A stretch of DNA of 64,000 nucleotides from Microbacterium sp. CFH 31415 (GCF_022538185.1 NZ_JAKYXC010000002.1:310001-374000); one strand, 5' to 3'; numbered from the stretch's first letter, positions 17,944 to 27,933 are shown. The notes: a model not told the origin generated them from the sequence alone. A program made the numbers and translations.

Positions 17944-19682
17944 CAGTCGTCTCCCTCCTTGGCGGTCGTGCCGGGTTTCGAGGTATCGGACGCGGCAGCT
18001 GCGGCCAGTTCAGCCTGCTTGCGCTCGGCGATGGTCTGGCGGCGGACTGCTTCGCCGCGCGACTTGACGGAGCGACGCCCTGCTGCCGTCGTGGCCGTCG
18101 CGGCAACCGGCTCGCGGAATTGCGCGCGCCCGCGGTAGACGGCGCCGAGCGCGGTGGGGTCGAGACCCGACAGCGGGTGGCCGCCGCCGAAGAACCGGGT
18201 TCGCGCGAGCAGCTGCATGACCGGGTGGGTGAACAGGATGAAGATCAGGACGTCGATCGCGGTCGTGAGTCCGAGCGTGAACGCGAAGCCCTTCACCGTG
18301 GCATCCGCGAGGATGTACAGCACGACGGCCGCCAGGATGTTGATCGACTTGGAGATGTAGATCGTGCGCTTGGCGCGGTTCCAGCCGTCCTCGACGGCGC
18401 TGGTGATCGACTTGCCGTCGCGCAGCTCGTCCCTGATCCGTTCGAAGTAGACGATGAAGGAGTCGGCCGTGAAGCCGATCGTCACGATGAGGCCCGCAAC
18501 ACCGGCGAGCGACAGGCGGAAGCCCATCCGCCAGGCGAGGATGCACAGCGTCAGGTAGGTCAGCACCGCCATCACCGCGAGCGACGCGATGATCACGAAG
18601 CCCAGCGCACGGTAGACGATCAGCGAGTAGATCGCCACGAGCGCCAGGCCGATGAGACCGGCGATCAGGCCGATCTGCAGTTGCTGCGAACCGAGCGTCG
18701 CTGAGATGGAGTTCGAGCTCTCGACGCTGAAGCTCAGCGGCAGGGCGCCGTACTTCAGCTGATCGGCGAGGACTTTCGAGGTCTCCTGCGTGAAGTTGCC
18801 CGTGATGCTCGGGTCGCCGCCCAGGATCACCGCGTTCATCGAGGGCGCGGAGAGGACGTACCCGTCGAGCACGAACGCGAACTGGTTGACGGGCGGCTCG
18901 GCACCGAACAGGCGCTGGCTGATATCGCCGAAGATGCGCGTGCCCTCCTCGTCGAACCGGAGGTTCACCGCCCACAGCCCGTTCTGCTGCTGGAGGCCGA
19001 AGTTGGCGTCGTCGATCGACGACCCGTCGAGCTCTACCGGTCCGAGGATGTACTTGATCTCGCCGGCGGGGTCGCACGTGATGAGCGGCTGGTCGGCTGG
19101 CGCGTTGGCGGGATCGTTCGAAGGATCTGCGCAGTCGTACGACTGGAACTCGGCCTGGAGCTTCGGTGTGATCCACGCAAGGTCGCTGCCGTTCGTCGGC
19201 TCGGCGGTCGGGGTGGCCTGCAGCGTCGGCTCGGGCGTCGGGAACGGAGTCTCCTTGCCGTCCTCGCCCACGAACGACGTCGCCGGCGAGCCCGTGTACA
19301 GCACAGCGCGCAGCTGCAGCTGGGCGGACGCCTCGATGCGGTTGCGCGTCTCCTCGTCGGCCTGACCGGGGATCTGCACGACGATCTGGTTGCCCGCCTG
19401 AGTCGTGACGTCGGCCTCGCCGACGCCCGAGGCGTCGACGCGCTGGCGGATGATCGTGACCGCCTGGTTCATCTGCTCCTCGGAGGGAGCAGCGCCGTCC
19501 TCGGTCTGCGCCTCGAGCACGATCTGCGTGCCGCCCTGAAGGTCGAGCGCGAGCTCCGGCGTCCAGGAGCTCTGCTGGAAGACGTAGACACCGAGTGCGT
19601 TGATCGCGGCAAGTAGGGCCGTGATGACGAGGAGACCGGTCAGCGCGCGCCACGCATGCCGGACGGGAGTGGAAGTCGCCAC
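17943..19682 (-). CDS. secD: Protein translocase subunit SecD
   Basis: Partner of SecF in the SecDF-YajC complex. The 579-residue product, starting at GTG 19682, has a first transmembrane helix (LTGLLVITALLAAINALGVYVF), the SecD motif LALDLQGGTQIVLEA, a large extracytoplasmic domain, and a C-terminal bundle with GFTADSFIVYFERIRDELR. Relative to E. coli the extracytoplasmic domain contains a Thr/Pro-rich linker (FPTPEPTLQATPTAEPTNG) and a two-cysteine loop (YDCADPSN, ITCDPAG). The C-terminal tail is long, basic and Ala-rich. It lies 40 bases downstream of yajC. Confidence 0.95.
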   Translation of the reverse strand: MATSTPVRHAWRALTGLLVITALLAAINALGVYVFQQSSWTPELALDLQGGTQIVLEAQTEDGAAPSEEQMNQAVTIIRQRVDASGVGEADVTTQAGNQIVVQIPGQADEETRNRIEASAQLQLRAVLYTGSPATSFVGEDGKETPFPTPEPTLQATPTAEPTNGSDLAWITPKLQAEFQSYDCADPSNDPANAPADQPLITCDPAGEIKYILGPVELDGSSIDDANFGLQQQNGLWAVNLRFDEEGTRIFGDISQRLFGAEPPVNQFAFVLDGYVLSAPSMNAVILGGDPSITGNFTQETSKVLADQLKYGALPLSFSVESSNSISATLGSQQLQIGLIAGLIGLALVAIYSLIVYRALGFVIIASLAVMAVLTYLTLCILAWRMGFRLSLAGVAGLIVTIGFTADSFIVYFERIRDELRDGKSITSAVEDGWNRAKRTIYISKSINILAAVVLYILADATVKGFAFTLGLTTAIDVLIFILFTHPVMQLLARTRFFGGGHPLSGLDPTALGAVYRGRAQFREPVAATATTAAGRRSVKSRGEAVRRQTIAERKQAELAAAAASDTSKPGTTAKEGDD

Positions 19683-19722
19683 TGATTCCGCTTTCTGGAA
19701 GGCAGCCCCGCAGGGCCGGTGG

Positions 19723-20166
19723 TCAGGCCTGGGGCTTGGTGCCGCTGTCGGAGTCCGGGTCGGAGTCCGCATTCGCGGGGCCGTCGGCGACGTCATCGCT
19801 CACGAGAGGCGCCGGCTCGACGACGACGTCATCGGCCGGGGAGGTCGTCGGAACGAAGTCATCCTCGGTGGGCTGCTCGACGGTCGCGGTGACGACGCGG
19901 AGGATCGCCTGGCTGTGCACCTTGATGTCGACGCCGGGCGCGATCTCGACGACCGCCGGCTGGTCGAGGTTCTCGGGGTCGTACGACACGATCGTCCCGT
20001 AGAGCCCGCCCTGCAGCAGCACCTCGGCACCGGGCACGGTGTTGCGCGCGCGCTCCTCCTGTTCGAGCTTCTGCTTCGCCATCCGACGGCGCGAGCTCCA
20101 GAACATGAAGACCAGGAGCACGACCAGCAGGATGATGAGGCCGTAGTTGGTGAAGAACTCGTTCAT
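19723..20166 (-). CDS. yajC: YajC accessory subunit of the Sec translocase
   Basis: A small single-pass protein of 147 residues. The transmembrane segment (LIILLVVLLVFMFWSSRRRMAKQ) begins about residue 9, followed by the YajC fold (VPGAEVLLQGGLYGTIVSYD) and an acidic tail of about 50 residues (DSDPDSDSG) that is longer than usual. I place the start at ATG 20166 because it puts the helix at the N-terminus; a GTG at 20199 is also in frame. YajC binds SecDF and is not essential in model bacteria. Confidence 0.9.
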   Translation of the reverse strand: MNEFFTNYGLIILLVVLLVFMFWSSRRRMAKQKLEQEERARNTVPGAEVLLQGGLYGTIVSYDPENLDQPAVVEIAPGVDIKVHSQAILRVVTATVEQPTEDDFVPTTSPADDVVVEPAPLVSDDVADGPANADSDPDSDSGTKPQA

Positions 20167-20250
20167 TGGAGGTGAGGTGACCTTTCGGGTCAGGCACACA
20201 CCATGGCGGCGCTGCCTGCGAGGAGGAGGGTAGGCGAAAGCCTCCAGCGA

Positions 20251-21279
20251 TTATAGGTCATCGAAGTCGAGCACCGATTCGACGGGCCGGGCGCCCAGGT
20301 GAGCATATGCCTCAGGTGTCGCGACGCGCCCTCGGGGGGTCCTCCCCATGAATCCGATCCGCACCAGGTAGGGCTCGACGACCGACTCGATGGTCTCCGC
20401 CTCCTCCCCGACCGCGACCGCCAGCGTGCCGAGCCCAACCGGGCCGCCGCGGAACCGTCGCACGACCGCGTCCAGCACGGCACGGTCGAGCCGGTCGAGG
20501 CCGATCGAGTCCACGTCGTACAGGTCGAGCGCGGCGTCGACGAGCGCTGTGTCGGCCGCCTCGCCGTCGCCGTGGACGATCAGGTAGTCGCGCACGCGGC
20601 GCAGCAGGCGATTCGCTATGCGGGGCGTGCCGCGCGAACGGCGCGCGATCTCGGCGCGGGCTTCAGGTGGCACCGAGACGCCGAGCATGACCGCCGACCG
20701 CGCGATGACCTGCTCGAGCTCTTCGGGCTCGTAGTACTCGAGGTGAGCGGTGAAGCCGAAGCGGTCGCGGAGCGGGTTCGGCAGCAAGCCGGAGCGCGTG
20801 GTCGCGCCGACCAGGGTGAACGGCGCGAGATCGAGCGGGATGCTGGTCGCGCCGGCGCCCTTGCCCACCATGATGTCGATGCGGAAGTCCTCCATGGCGA
20901 GGTACAGCATCTCTTCGGCCGAACGGGCCATGCGGTGGATCTCGTCGATGAACAGCACTTCGCCCGGAGTGAGGCTCGACAGGAGTGCTGCGAGATCGCC
21001 GGCGTGCTGAATGGCGGGTCCGCTCGAGAGACGCAGCGGGCGCGCGCTCTCGTGGGCGACGATCATCGCGAGGGTCGTCTTGCCGAGACCGGGCGGACCG
21101 GACAGCAGGATGTGGTCGGGCGGACGCTGCTGGATGCGCGCGGCGTCGAGCAGCAGCTGAAGCTGGCCGCGCACCTTCTGCTGTCCGACGAACTCCGAGA
21201 GGGAGGCCGGGCGCAGCGCACCCTCGATCGCCAGCTCGGTCTCGTCGACGGGCTCGGCGGCGTCTCGGAAGTCATCCAC
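20251..21279 (-). CDS. ruvB: Holliday junction branch migration helicase RuvB
   Basis: AAA+ motor of the RuvAB branch-migration complex. In the 342-residue protein Walker A is GPPGLGKT (61-68), Walker B is LFIDEIH (109-115), the sensor is GATTRSG, and the C-terminal winged helix contains [17 protein letters not shown], a typical RuvB ending. It overlaps ruvA by eight bases. The ruvC-ruvA-ruvB order matches other actinobacteria. Confidence 0.97.
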   Translation of the reverse strand: MDDFRDAAEPVDETELAIEGALRPASLSEFVGQQKVRGQLQLLLDAARIQQRPPDHILLSGPPGLGKTTLAMIVAHESARPLRLSSGPAIQHAGDLAALLSSLTPGEVLFIDEIHRMARSAEEMLYLAMEDFRIDIMVGKGAGATSIPLDLAPFTLVGATTRSGLLPNPLRDRFGFTAHLEYYEPEELEQVIARSAVMLGVSVPPEARAEIARRSRGTPRIANRLLRRVRDYLIVHGDGEAADTALVDAALDLYDVDSIGLDRLDRAVLDAVVRRFRGGPVGLGTLAVAVGEEAETIESVVEPYLVRIGFMGRTPRGRVATPEAYAHLGARPVESVLDFDDL

Positions 21280-21892
21280 CGACGGGCTCCTTCCGCGCGG
21301 GCCCGAGCACCGACAGCGTCAGCCGCAGCAGCGCCGGCACCGACGCGCGATCGGCGGGCGCCGCATCGCCGGCGACGGACTCCACCGCCTCGGCGGCCAC
21401 GCGCTCCGACCAGCCCAGGCCGATGAGCGCCTGCACCACCTGCGCGGGAACGGCGGCCGAGGCATCCGCCCGGCTCGCCGGTGACGTGTGCGAGGCCACG
21501 ATCTTTCCCGCGAGCTGGACCACGATGAGCTTGGCGGTCTTGGGGCCGATGCCCGAAACGCGCCGGAACGGGGCGTCGTCGTCGGCGCTCACCGCGTCGG
21601 CGATCTGCGGGACGGTGAGCGTGGCGAGCACGCCGAGCGCAGACTTCGGGCCCACGCCGGTCACGCCGAGCAGCTGCGTGAAGACGGTCAGTTCGTCGCG
21701 ACCCTCGAAGCCGAAGAGCGAGAGCGCGTCTTCGCGCACGATGAGGCTGGTGTGCAGCATGATCTGCTCGCCGAGGTGCGCAGCGCGCGCGACCTGCGGG
21801 GTCACGGCGACCGAGAGCCCGACCCCGCCGACCTCGACCACGATCGAATCGGGCTCGATGTGCAGCACGGTGCCGCGGACTGACGAGATCAT
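21272..21892 (-). CDS. ruvA: Holliday junction DNA-binding protein RuvA
   Basis: RuvA tetramers bind four-way junctions and load RuvB. The 206-residue protein has the OB-fold start [26 protein letters not shown], two helix-hairpin-helix motifs ([18 protein letters not shown] and [19 protein letters not shown]), an Ala-rich linker and the C-terminal RuvB-binding domain ([19 protein letters not shown]). TAGGCT ends six bases before the ATG, so ruvAB may also be transcribed as a leaderless message separately from ruvC, 49 bases upstream. Confidence 0.96.
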   Translation of the reverse strand: MISSVRGTVLHIEPDSIVVEVGGVGLSVAVTPQVARAAHLGEQIMLHTSLIVREDALSLFGFEGRDELTVFTQLLGVTGVGPKSALGVLATLTVPQIADAVSADDDAPFRRVSGIGPKTAKLIVVQLAGKIVASHTSPASRADASAAVPAQVVQALIGLGWSERVAAEAVESVAGDAAPADRASVPALLRLTLSVLGPARKEPVGG

Positions 21893-21898
21893 GCTCCG

Positions 21899-21904
21899 AG
21901 CCTA
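21899..21904 (-). promoter_or_regulatory. -10 element giving a leaderless ruvA transcript
   Basis: TAGGCT on the minus strand is separated from the ruvA ATG by exactly six bases (CGGAGC), the spacing expected for transcription starting at the start codon. Confidence 0.55.
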
Positions 21905-21941
21905 CGTGTGCGTTCGGACGTTTGTTCGAGCGACACGCTCG

Positions 21942-22520
21942 TCATCGCCGCGCGAGGCGCTCGGCATCGGCCCATGCACGCTGCGCCGGAGTGAGGGGAC
22001 CGGATGCCGCGGCCGCCGCCCGTCCGCCGCGCCACGCGTGGCAGAGGGCGAGGGCAAGGGCGTCGGCGGCGTCCGCCGGCTGCGGCAGCGCATCGAGACG
22101 CAGCACCCGCGCGACCATCGCCTGAACCTGGCGCTTGTCGGCCGCGCCGTAGCCGGTCACGGCGGCCTTGACCTCGGACGGCGTGTGCGTCGCTGCGGGA
22201 AGGCCGCGCTCCCCCGCCACCAGCAGCGCGATGCCGCTCGCCTGCGCGGTGCCCATCACCGTCTGGCGGTTGTGCTGCGCGAAGACGCGCTCGACGGCGA
22301 CCACCTCGGGCGCGTGGTCGTCGATGACCGCACGCAGTCCTGCGGCGATGAGCGCGAGCCGCTGCTCGATCGCCGCGCCGGGATCGGAACGCACCACACC
22401 CACGTGCACGAGCCGCGCGGAGCGATCAGGCGACACGTCGACGACGCCGACGCCGCAGCGCGTGAGCCCGGGGTCGATGCCCAGGACACGCAGCACACCG
22501 CGCGCGGAGGGAGTGGTCAC
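21942..22520 (-). CDS. ruvC: Crossover junction endodeoxyribonuclease RuvC
   Basis: RuvC resolves Holliday junctions by paired nicks. The 192-residue protein shows the catalytic acids in [17 protein letters not shown] (D16), [12 protein letters not shown] and [14 protein letters not shown]. The start is GTG 22520. TAGCGT lies six bases upstream of it, pointing to a leaderless transcript, although GGGGA in the gap could also bind ribosomes. It is 63 bases downstream of yebC. Confidence 0.96.
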   Translation of the reverse strand: MTTPSARGVLRVLGIDPGLTRCGVGVVDVSPDRSARLVHVGVVRSDPGAAIEQRLALIAAGLRAVIDDHAPEVVAVERVFAQHNRQTVMGTAQASGIALLVAGERGLPAATHTPSEVKAAVTGYGAADKRQVQAMVARVLRLDALPQPADAADALALALCHAWRGGRAAAAASGPLTPAQRAWADAERLARR

Positions 22521-22526
22521 TCCCCC

Positions 22527-22532
22527 ACGCTA
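22527..22532 (-). promoter_or_regulatory. -10 element giving a leaderless ruvC transcript
   Basis: TAGCGT on the minus strand is followed by six bases and the GTG start of ruvC. The spacing matches several other starts in this window. Confidence 0.5.
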
Positions 22533-22583
22533 GGCGCGTTGTGCGCAGGCGCGCTCCAGGCGCGCCACGGTCGGAGCCGAGGT

Positions 22584-23342
22584 CTACTCGTCGTTCTCGA
22601 GCTCGGCCTGGACGTCGGCGCTCAGGTCGAAGTTGCTGAAGACGTTCTGCACGTCGTCGCTGTCCTCCAGCGCATCGATCAGGCGGAACACCTTGCGTGC
22701 CGTCTCGGCGTCGATCTCGACCTTCAGGTTCGGCACGAACTCGACGTCGGCCGACTCGTACTCGATGCCCGCGTCCTGCAGCGCGGTGCGGACGGCGACG
22801 AGGTCGGTCGCCTCGGTGATGACCTCGAAGCCCTGCGCGTGAGGCTCGACCTCTTCGGCGCCGGCCTCGAGCACCGCCATCATGACGTCGTCCTCGCTCG
22901 TGCCCTCCTCCGAGACGACGATGACGCCCTTGCGCGTGAAGTTGTACGCGACGCTGCCGGGGTCGGCGAGTGTGCCGCCGTTGCGGGTGAGCGCCGTGCG
23001 CACCTCCGCCGCCGCACGGTTCTTGTTGTCGGTGAGGCACTCGATCATGAGGGCGACTCCGTTGGGACCGTAGCCCTCGTACATGATCGACAGGTACTCG
23101 ACCGATTCGCCGCCGATGCCGGCGCCGCGCTTGATGGCACGGTCGATGTTGTCCTTCGGGACCGACGTCTTCTTCGCCTTGAGGACGGCGTCGAAGAGAG
23201 TGGGATTGCCCTGCAGGTCGGGGCCGCCCAGCTTCGCGGCGACCTCGATGTTCTTGATGAGCTTGGCCCACGACTTGGCACGGCGCGCGTCGATGACCGC
23301 CTTCTTGTGCTTGGTCGTGGCCCACTTGGAATGCCCGGACAT
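22584..23342 (-). CDS. yebC: YebC/PmpR family protein
   Basis: A 252-residue protein beginning [23 protein letters not shown], the invariant N-terminus of the YebC family; [32 protein letters not shown] and [10 protein letters not shown] follow. Members were first described as DNA-binding regulators; more recent work implicates the family in easing ribosome stalling at proline stretches. The frame is open upstream but ATG 23342 is clearly the start. It lies between the PdxT/DUF1697 block and ruvC, as in many actinobacteria. Confidence 0.95.
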   Translation of the reverse strand: MSGHSKWATTKHKKAVIDARRAKSWAKLIKNIEVAAKLGGPDLQGNPTLFDAVLKAKKTSVPKDNIDRAIKRGAGIGGESVEYLSIMYEGYGPNGVALMIECLTDNKNRAAAEVRTALTRNGGTLADPGSVAYNFTRKGVIVVSEEGTSEDDVMMAVLEAGAEEVEPHAQGFEVITEATDLVAVRTALQDAGIEYESADVEFVPNLKVEIDAETARKVFRLIDALEDSDDVQNVFSNFDLSADVQAELENDE

Positions 23343-23486
23343 GCTTCTCCTGATCAGCTCGGCGGCGGCTCTCCCGCCCGGCCGCGGCCGACCGCGCTCG
23401 GGTCCGGCCACCGGCTGACCATTCTAAACCTGCCTCGTCCGTCGCGTGCCGCGGTGGACGGGCGCTGCGCGCAGTCGTCGAGCCGA

Positions 23487-24019
23487 TCAGCCCAGGATGC
23501 GCCGGAGGGTGCGCAGATTGCGGTTCGTGGTGCGCGGCTTGAAGGCGGTCTTCGCGAGCACCTTCGCGAACGGCGTGTCCACGGTCGTGCCTTTGACGGG
23601 ATTCCAGTAGACGACGCCGGGTCCGGACACGACCGGATCGGCCGAGGCATCCAGCGGCGCCGCTGCGGTCACGAGCTCATCGCGGGTCGCATCGTCGACG
23701 CAGAAGATCACCCAGGGCTGCCGGGACGCATCGGCGTCGTCGAACGGGAACCCGTCCACGGCAGTGGCGAGCTCGCCCCGGGTCACGAGCACGATCCACG
23801 CGTCATAGCCGAAGCGGGTGCGCAGCGCCCCTTCGATCGCGGTCTTGAGCTTCGCCCGACGGGATGCCGCTCCCCGGCCTCGAACACGACGTTCCCGCTG
23901 GCGAGCACGGTGCGCACACTCTCGAAGCCGAGCTCGGCGAAGACCTCCGCGAGGTCGGCGCTGCGGATCGTGATGCCGCCGACGTTCACTCCCCGCAAGA
24001 GCGCGACCCAGGTCGTCAT
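23487..24019 (-). pseudogene. DUF1697 family protein broken by one frameshift
   Basis: Two adjacent frames together make one DUF1697 protein of about 177 residues. The first starts at ATG 24019 (MTTWVALLRGVNVGGITIRSADLAEVF) and leaves the family pattern after VLASGNVVFEAGE. The second frame then continues with KLKTAIEGALRTRFGYDAWIVLVTRGEL through to the stop at 23487. Adding one C to the four-base C run at 23872-23875 would restore a single frame. This is either a real one-base loss or a homopolymer sequencing error. The function of DUF1697 is unknown. It interrupts the usual pdxT-yebC adjacency. Confidence 0.8.
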
Positions 24020-24079
24020 CGTCTCAGAGGGCGAACTCGAGGGGGAATCGCGGCGAGGGAGACAGCGAGTCGATGAGCG

Positions 24080-24712
24080 TCATGCGACCGAATGTACCGC
24101 CGGACGACTCACGCTCCGGACCAAGCGCACGGTGTCGAGGAAGAGTCGGTGGAACCGATCCTCGCCGGTGACCTCGGGGTGGAACGCGGTCGCGATCAGA
24201 TTGCCCTGGCGCACGGCGACGATCCGCCCGTCGTCGAGCCGGGCGAGCCTCTCGACGCCCGCGCCCGCCTCCTCGACGAGCGGCGCGCGGATGAACACCG
24301 CGTGCACGGGCTCGTCGCCCAGGACCGGGATCGCCAGATCGGTCTCGAACGAGTCCACCTGGCTGCCGAAGGCGTTGCGCCGCACCGTCACATCGAGGCC
24401 GCCGAACGTCTGCTGCCCCTTGATGCCGTCGGTGATGCGATCCGCCAGCAGGATCATGCCCGCGCACGTGCCGTACACCGGCAGCCCGTCGGCGATCGCC
24501 GCTCGGACGGGCTCACGCATCCCGAACGCGCGCGAGAGCTTGTCGATGACGCTCGATTCCCCGCCCGGGATCACGAGGCCCTCGACCGCCGCGAGCTCGT
24601 CCGGGCGCCGGACGAGCCTCACGTCGGCGCCGAGGCCCGAGAGCACGCGCGCGTGCTCTCGGACGTCTCCCTGCAGTGCGAGGACGCCGACGGCAGGCCG
24701 GGACGACATCAC
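24080..24712 (-). CDS. pdxT: Pyridoxal 5'-phosphate synthase glutaminase subunit
   Basis: PdxT releases ammonia from glutamine and passes it to PdxS. The 210-residue protein shows [16 protein letters not shown], the oxyanion segment [13 protein letters not shown], the nucleophile cysteine in [12 protein letters not shown], and the His/Glu pair in [16 protein letters not shown]. The start is ATG 24712, or the next ATG one codon on. It begins 13 bases after the pdxS stop, so the two are clearly one transcription unit. Confidence 0.96.
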   Translation of the reverse strand: MMSSRPAVGVLALQGDVREHARVLSGLGADVRLVRRPDELAAVEGLVIPGGESSVIDKLSRAFGMREPVRAAIADGLPVYGTCAGMILLADRITDGIKGQQTFGGLDVTVRRNAFGSQVDSFETDLAIPVLGDEPVHAVFIRAPLVEEAGAGVERLARLDDGRIVAVRQGNLIATAFHPEVTGEDRFHRLFLDTVRLVRSVSRPAVHSVA

Positions 24713-24725
24713 GAGGCGGCTCCGA

Positions 24726-25616
24726 TCACCAGCCGCGCTCGGCCAGGCGGTGCGGTGCCGGGAGGTCGGAGACGTTGATGCCGACCATCGCCTCGCCGAG
24801 CCCGCGCGAGACGTCGGCGATGACCTTGGCGTCGTCGTAGAACGTCGTCGCCTTCACGATCGCGGCCGCGCGCTGCGCGGGATTGCCCGACTTGAAGATG
24901 CCCGAGCCGACGAACACGCCGTCGGCGCCCATCTGCATCATCATCGCGGCGTCGGCCGGGGTGGCCACTCCGCCGGCGACGAACAGCACGACGGGAAGCG
25001 TCCCGGTCTCGGCGACCTCGGCGACCAGGTCGTACGGCGCCTGCAGCTCCTTCGCGGCGACGTACAGCTCGTCCTTCGTCATCGACTTGAGCTGGTTGAT
25101 CTCGCTGGTGATCTTGCGGATGTGCTTCGTCGCCTCAGACACGTCTCCGGTGCCCGCCTCGCCCTTGGAGCGGATCATGGCCGCTCCCTCGTTGATGCGC
25201 CGCAGGGCCTCACCGAGATTGGTCGCACCGCACACGAACGGCACGGTGAAGCCCCACTTGTCGATGTGGTTGACGTAGTCGGCCGGCGACAGCACCTCGG
25301 ACTCGTCGATGTAGTCCACGCCGAGCTCCTGCAGCACCTGCGCCTCGACGAAGTGGCCGATGCGGGCCTTCGCCATGACGGGGATCGAAACGGCCTCGAT
25401 GATGCCGTCGATCATGTCGGGGTCGCTCATCCGCGACACTCCACCCTGTGCGCGGATGTCGGCCGGAACGCGCTCGAGCGCCATCACGGCGACGGCGCCG
25501 GCGTCTTCGGCGATCTTCGCCTGCTCGACCGTGACGACGTCCATGATGACGCCGCCCTTGAGCATCTCGGCCAGTCCGCGCTTGACGCGTCCGGTGCCCG
25601 TGTCGACAGTGCTCAC
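24726..25616 (-). CDS. pdxS: Pyridoxal 5'-phosphate synthase synthase subunit
   Basis: PdxS builds PLP from ribose 5-phosphate, glyceraldehyde 3-phosphate and ammonia. The 296-residue barrel contains [14 protein letters not shown], the lysine of [15 protein letters not shown], the second catalytic lysine region within [11 protein letters not shown], and [13 protein letters not shown]. It is the first gene of pdxST and is divergent from pdxR across 114 bases, the standard arrangement for a PdxR-activated operon. Confidence 0.97.
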   Translation of the reverse strand: MSTVDTGTGRVKRGLAEMLKGGVIMDVVTVEQAKIAEDAGAVAVMALERVPADIRAQGGVSRMSDPDMIDGIIEAVSIPVMAKARIGHFVEAQVLQELGVDYIDESEVLSPADYVNHIDKWGFTVPFVCGATNLGEALRRINEGAAMIRSKGEAGTGDVSEATKHIRKITSEINQLKSMTKDELYVAAKELQAPYDLVAEVAETGTLPVVLFVAGGVATPADAAMMMQMGADGVFVGSGIFKSGNPAQRAAAIVKATTFYDDAKVIADVSRGLGEAMVGINVSDLPAPHRLAERGW

Positions 25617-25659
25617 AGCGATTCCCTTCGGAGGGCCGCGCGACCGCGCGGCGGAGAGT

Positions 25660-25710
25660 GGATCGGGTTTGACCTAGGCCAAAAGATATCATGTACCGCG
25701 ACCTAGACTC
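25660..25710. promoter_or_regulatory. pdxS/pdxR divergent regulatory region with repeated GACCTAG
   Basis: The direct repeat GACCTAG occurs at 25671-25677 and 25700-25706, starts 29 bases apart, flanking an AT-rich patch (AAAAGATATCAT) in an otherwise GC-rich gap. MocR/PdxR regulators are known to bind paired direct repeats between the divergent genes they control, so this is the best candidate PdxR site. I cannot assign the -10/-35 boxes of either gene with confidence. Confidence 0.5.
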
Positions 25711-25730
25711 GGACCGCGAAGGGCGGTGCC

Positions 25731-27074
25731 ATGGACCTCGAGATCAGCGGACGATCCGCATCGGAGATCGCGGACAGTCTCCGCTCCCTCATCGAGCGCG
25801 GGATGCTCCGCCCCGGCGACCCGCTCCCGTCGGTGCGCGCTCTCGCCGACGAGTTGGGCGTCAACCGCAACACCGCCGTTGCTGCCTACCGCCAGCTCAC
25901 CCAGGCGGGTGTCATCGTCACGCGCGGACGCGGAGGCACACACGTCGCCGACCATGCCGCCGTGGCCCAGGAGGGATTCGCCGCCGACAGCGTGCTGCGC
26001 GATGTCGGGACCGGCAACCCCGATCCCGACCGGATCCCGCGACTCGAGAAGGCGCTCGCGCGGGCCGCGGGTCGGCCGGTGCTCTACGGCGAACCCGTGA
26101 TCGATCCCGACCTCGAGGTCTGGGCGCAGCGGTGGATGACCGAAGGGCTGACGGCCGCGGCATCCGCTCGCCTCACCATCACCAGCGGAGCGGCCGACGC
26201 GGTCGAGAGACTGCTTGCGCAGGCGTTGACGCGCGACGATGCGGTGGCGCTCGAGGATCCGTGCTTCTTGGCGAGCATCCACACCGTCCGGCTCGGCGGC
26301 TACCGACCCGTGCCGGTTCCGGTCGACGGCGAGGGCATGACCGTTGACGGCCTGCGCCGGGCACTCGAGGACGGCGTGCGGGCGGTCGTGTGCACCCCGC
26401 GCGCGCAGAATCCGACGGGGGCGAGCCTCTCCGAGCGCCGTGCCGCCGATCTGCGCGCGCTGCTGCGCGATCACCCCTACGTGCTCGTCATCGAGGACGA
26501 CCATTTCTCGATGCTCTCGCGACGCCCGTACCACTCGCTCATCGGGCCGGAGCAGCGGCGGTGGGCGCTCGTGCGGTCGGTGTCGAAGTTCCTCGGACCC
26601 GACATGTGCCTCGCTGTGACCGCGTCCGACCCCGAGACCGCCGACCGGCTCGCGATGCGGCTCACGCCCGGCACCACCTGGGTGAGCCACCTGCTGCAGC
26701 GCTTGGTGCACGCTCAGGTCACGGACGCCGCCACCGTCGGGGCGATCCATGACGCAGGCGAGCACTACGCCGCGCGGAACGCCGCCTTCGCCGAGCGGCT
26801 GACCGCGCACGGCATCCCCGCCGAAGCGGGTGACGGCCTCAACCTGTGGGTGTCGCTGCCGGCGCCGGCCCGCTCGGTGTCGGAGCAGCTGATGCGGCGC
26901 GGCTGGCTCGCCCGCACCGGCGACGAGTTCGTCCTCTCGGTGGGCACACCTTCGCGTCGACTGCGCCTGACCGTGCACGATCTCGAAGACGACGACGCCG
27001 AGCAGCTCGCCGCCGACCTCGCGGCAGCGGTCCGCGCGGCGCGCGGCCGGCCTGTGCTGGCCGAGGTGGGATGA
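25731..27074 (+). CDS. pdxR: PdxR-type MocR/GntR transcriptional regulator with aminotransferase-like domain
   Basis: The 447-residue protein joins a GntR winged helix (residues about 1-70: LRSLIERGMLRPGDPLPSVRALADELGVNRNTAVAAYRQL) to a fold-type I aminotransferase-like domain. The PLP-binding lysine is in VRSVSKFLGPDM, and EDPCFLA and TPRAQNPTG are in their usual places. In this family the aminotransferase domain senses PLP and the protein activates pdxST when PLP is scarce. Divergence from pdxS and adjacency to pdxY support that role. The symbol rests on context. Confidence 0.88.
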   Translation: MDLEISGRSASEIADSLRSLIERGMLRPGDPLPSVRALADELGVNRNTAVAAYRQLTQAGVIVTRGRGGTHVADHAAVAQEGFAADSVLRDVGTGNPDPDRIPRLEKALARAAGRPVLYGEPVIDPDLEVWAQRWMTEGLTAAASARLTITSGAADAVERLLAQALTRDDAVALEDPCFLASIHTVRLGGYRPVPVPVDGEGMTVDGLRRALEDGVRAVVCTPRAQNPTGASLSERRAADLRALLRDHPYVLVIEDDHFSMLSRRPYHSLIGPEQRRWALVRSVSKFLGPDMCLAVTASDPETADRLAMRLTPGTTWVSHLLQRLVHAQVTDAATVGAIHDAGEHYAARNAAFAERLTAHGIPAEAGDGLNLWVSLPAPARSVSEQLMRRGWLARTGDEFVLSVGTPSRRLRLTVHDLEDDDAEQLAADLAAAVRAARGRPVLAEVG

Positions 27075-27081
27075 TCGAGCG

Positions 27082-27933
27082 GTGAAGATCCTCTCGATCC
27101 AGTCGGCCGTCGCCTACGGCCACGTCGGCAACTCGGCCGCCGTCTTCCCGCTGCAGCGCATCGGCGTCGAGGTCCTCCCCGTCTACACGGTGAACTTCTC
27201 GAACCACACCGGCTACGGAGCATGGCGCGGTCCGCTCATCAGCCCCGATGATGTGCGCGAGGTCATCCTCGGCATAGAGGAGCGCGGTGCGTTCCCCGAG
27301 ATCGACGTCGTGCTCTCGGGCTACCAGGGCAGTGAGGGGATCGCCGACGTCATCCTCGACACCGTGCAGCGCGTGAAGCAGGCCAATCCGTCGGCCGTGT
27401 ACTCGTGCGACCCGGTGATGGGCAACGCCAAGTCCGGCTGCTTCGTGGCCCCTGCGATCCCGATCCTGCTGCGCGATCGGGTCGTACCGGCGGCAGACAT
27501 CATCACGCCGAACCAGTTCGAGCTGGGATTCCTCACCGACACCCAGCCCGACACGCTCGAGACGACGCTCGCCTCCGTCGAGCTCATCCGCGCCACCGGG
27601 CCGCGCACCGTGCTCGTCACGAGCGTCGAACGCCCGGACGCACCCGACGAGACCATCGAGATGCTCGCCGTCGACGACTCCGGCGCCTGGATCGTGCGCA
27701 CCCCGCACATCCCGATGAAGGCCAACGGCTCGGGCGACGTCACCGCGGCGCTCTTCACGGCGCATTACCGGGGCACGGGCGATCTGGCCTACGCGCTCGC
27801 GTGCACCACGTCGAGCGTGTTCGACCTCCTCGAGCGCACGCACGCGTCAGGACAGCGCGAGCTGCAGCTCGTCGAGTCGCAGGAGGCCTACGCCAGCCCG
27901 CGGATGCAGTTCGACGTCACCCGCGTGGCATGA
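27082..27933 (+). CDS. pdxY: Pyridoxal kinase, PdxY type
   Basis: Salvages pyridoxal by ATP-dependent phosphorylation. The 283-residue ribokinase-fold protein starts at GTG 27082 (MKILSIQSAVAYGHVGNSAAVFPLQRIG). It has HTGYGAWRG, LSGYQGSEG, YSCDPVMGN, ITPNQFELGFL and the ATP-site MKANGSGDVTAALF. It begins eight bases after the pdxR stop, so the regulator and salvage enzyme are probably cotranscribed. Confidence 0.93.
   Translation: MKILSIQSAVAYGHVGNSAAVFPLQRIGVEVLPVYTVNFSNHTGYGAWRGPLISPDDVREVILGIEERGAFPEIDVVLSGYQGSEGIADVILDTVQRVKQANPSAVYSCDPVMGNAKSGCFVAPAIPILLRDRVVPAADIITPNQFELGFLTDTQPDTLETTLASVELIRATGPRTVLVTSVERPDAPDETIEMLAVDDSGAWIVRTPHIPMKANGSGDVTAALFTAHYRGTGDLAYALACTTSSVFDLLERTHASGQRELQLVESQEAYASPRMQFDVTRVA

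Noticed and set aside
14719-18138. A plus-strand open frame of 1139 codons opposite rel, secF and secD
   Set aside because: Antisense shadow with low-complexity Arg/Asp/His composition and no domains.
24024-24083. A 19-codon minus-strand frame ([19 protein letters not shown]) between pdxT and the DUF1697 gene
   Set aside because: No promoter, ribosome-binding site or family similarity; it overlaps the 3' end of pdxT. It may be a remnant of the DUF1697 insertion but cannot be supported as a gene.
20985-25706. A plus-strand open frame of 1573 codons opposite ruvB through pdxS
   Set aside because: Same reason: shadow of six well-supported minus-strand genes, with no family similarity.
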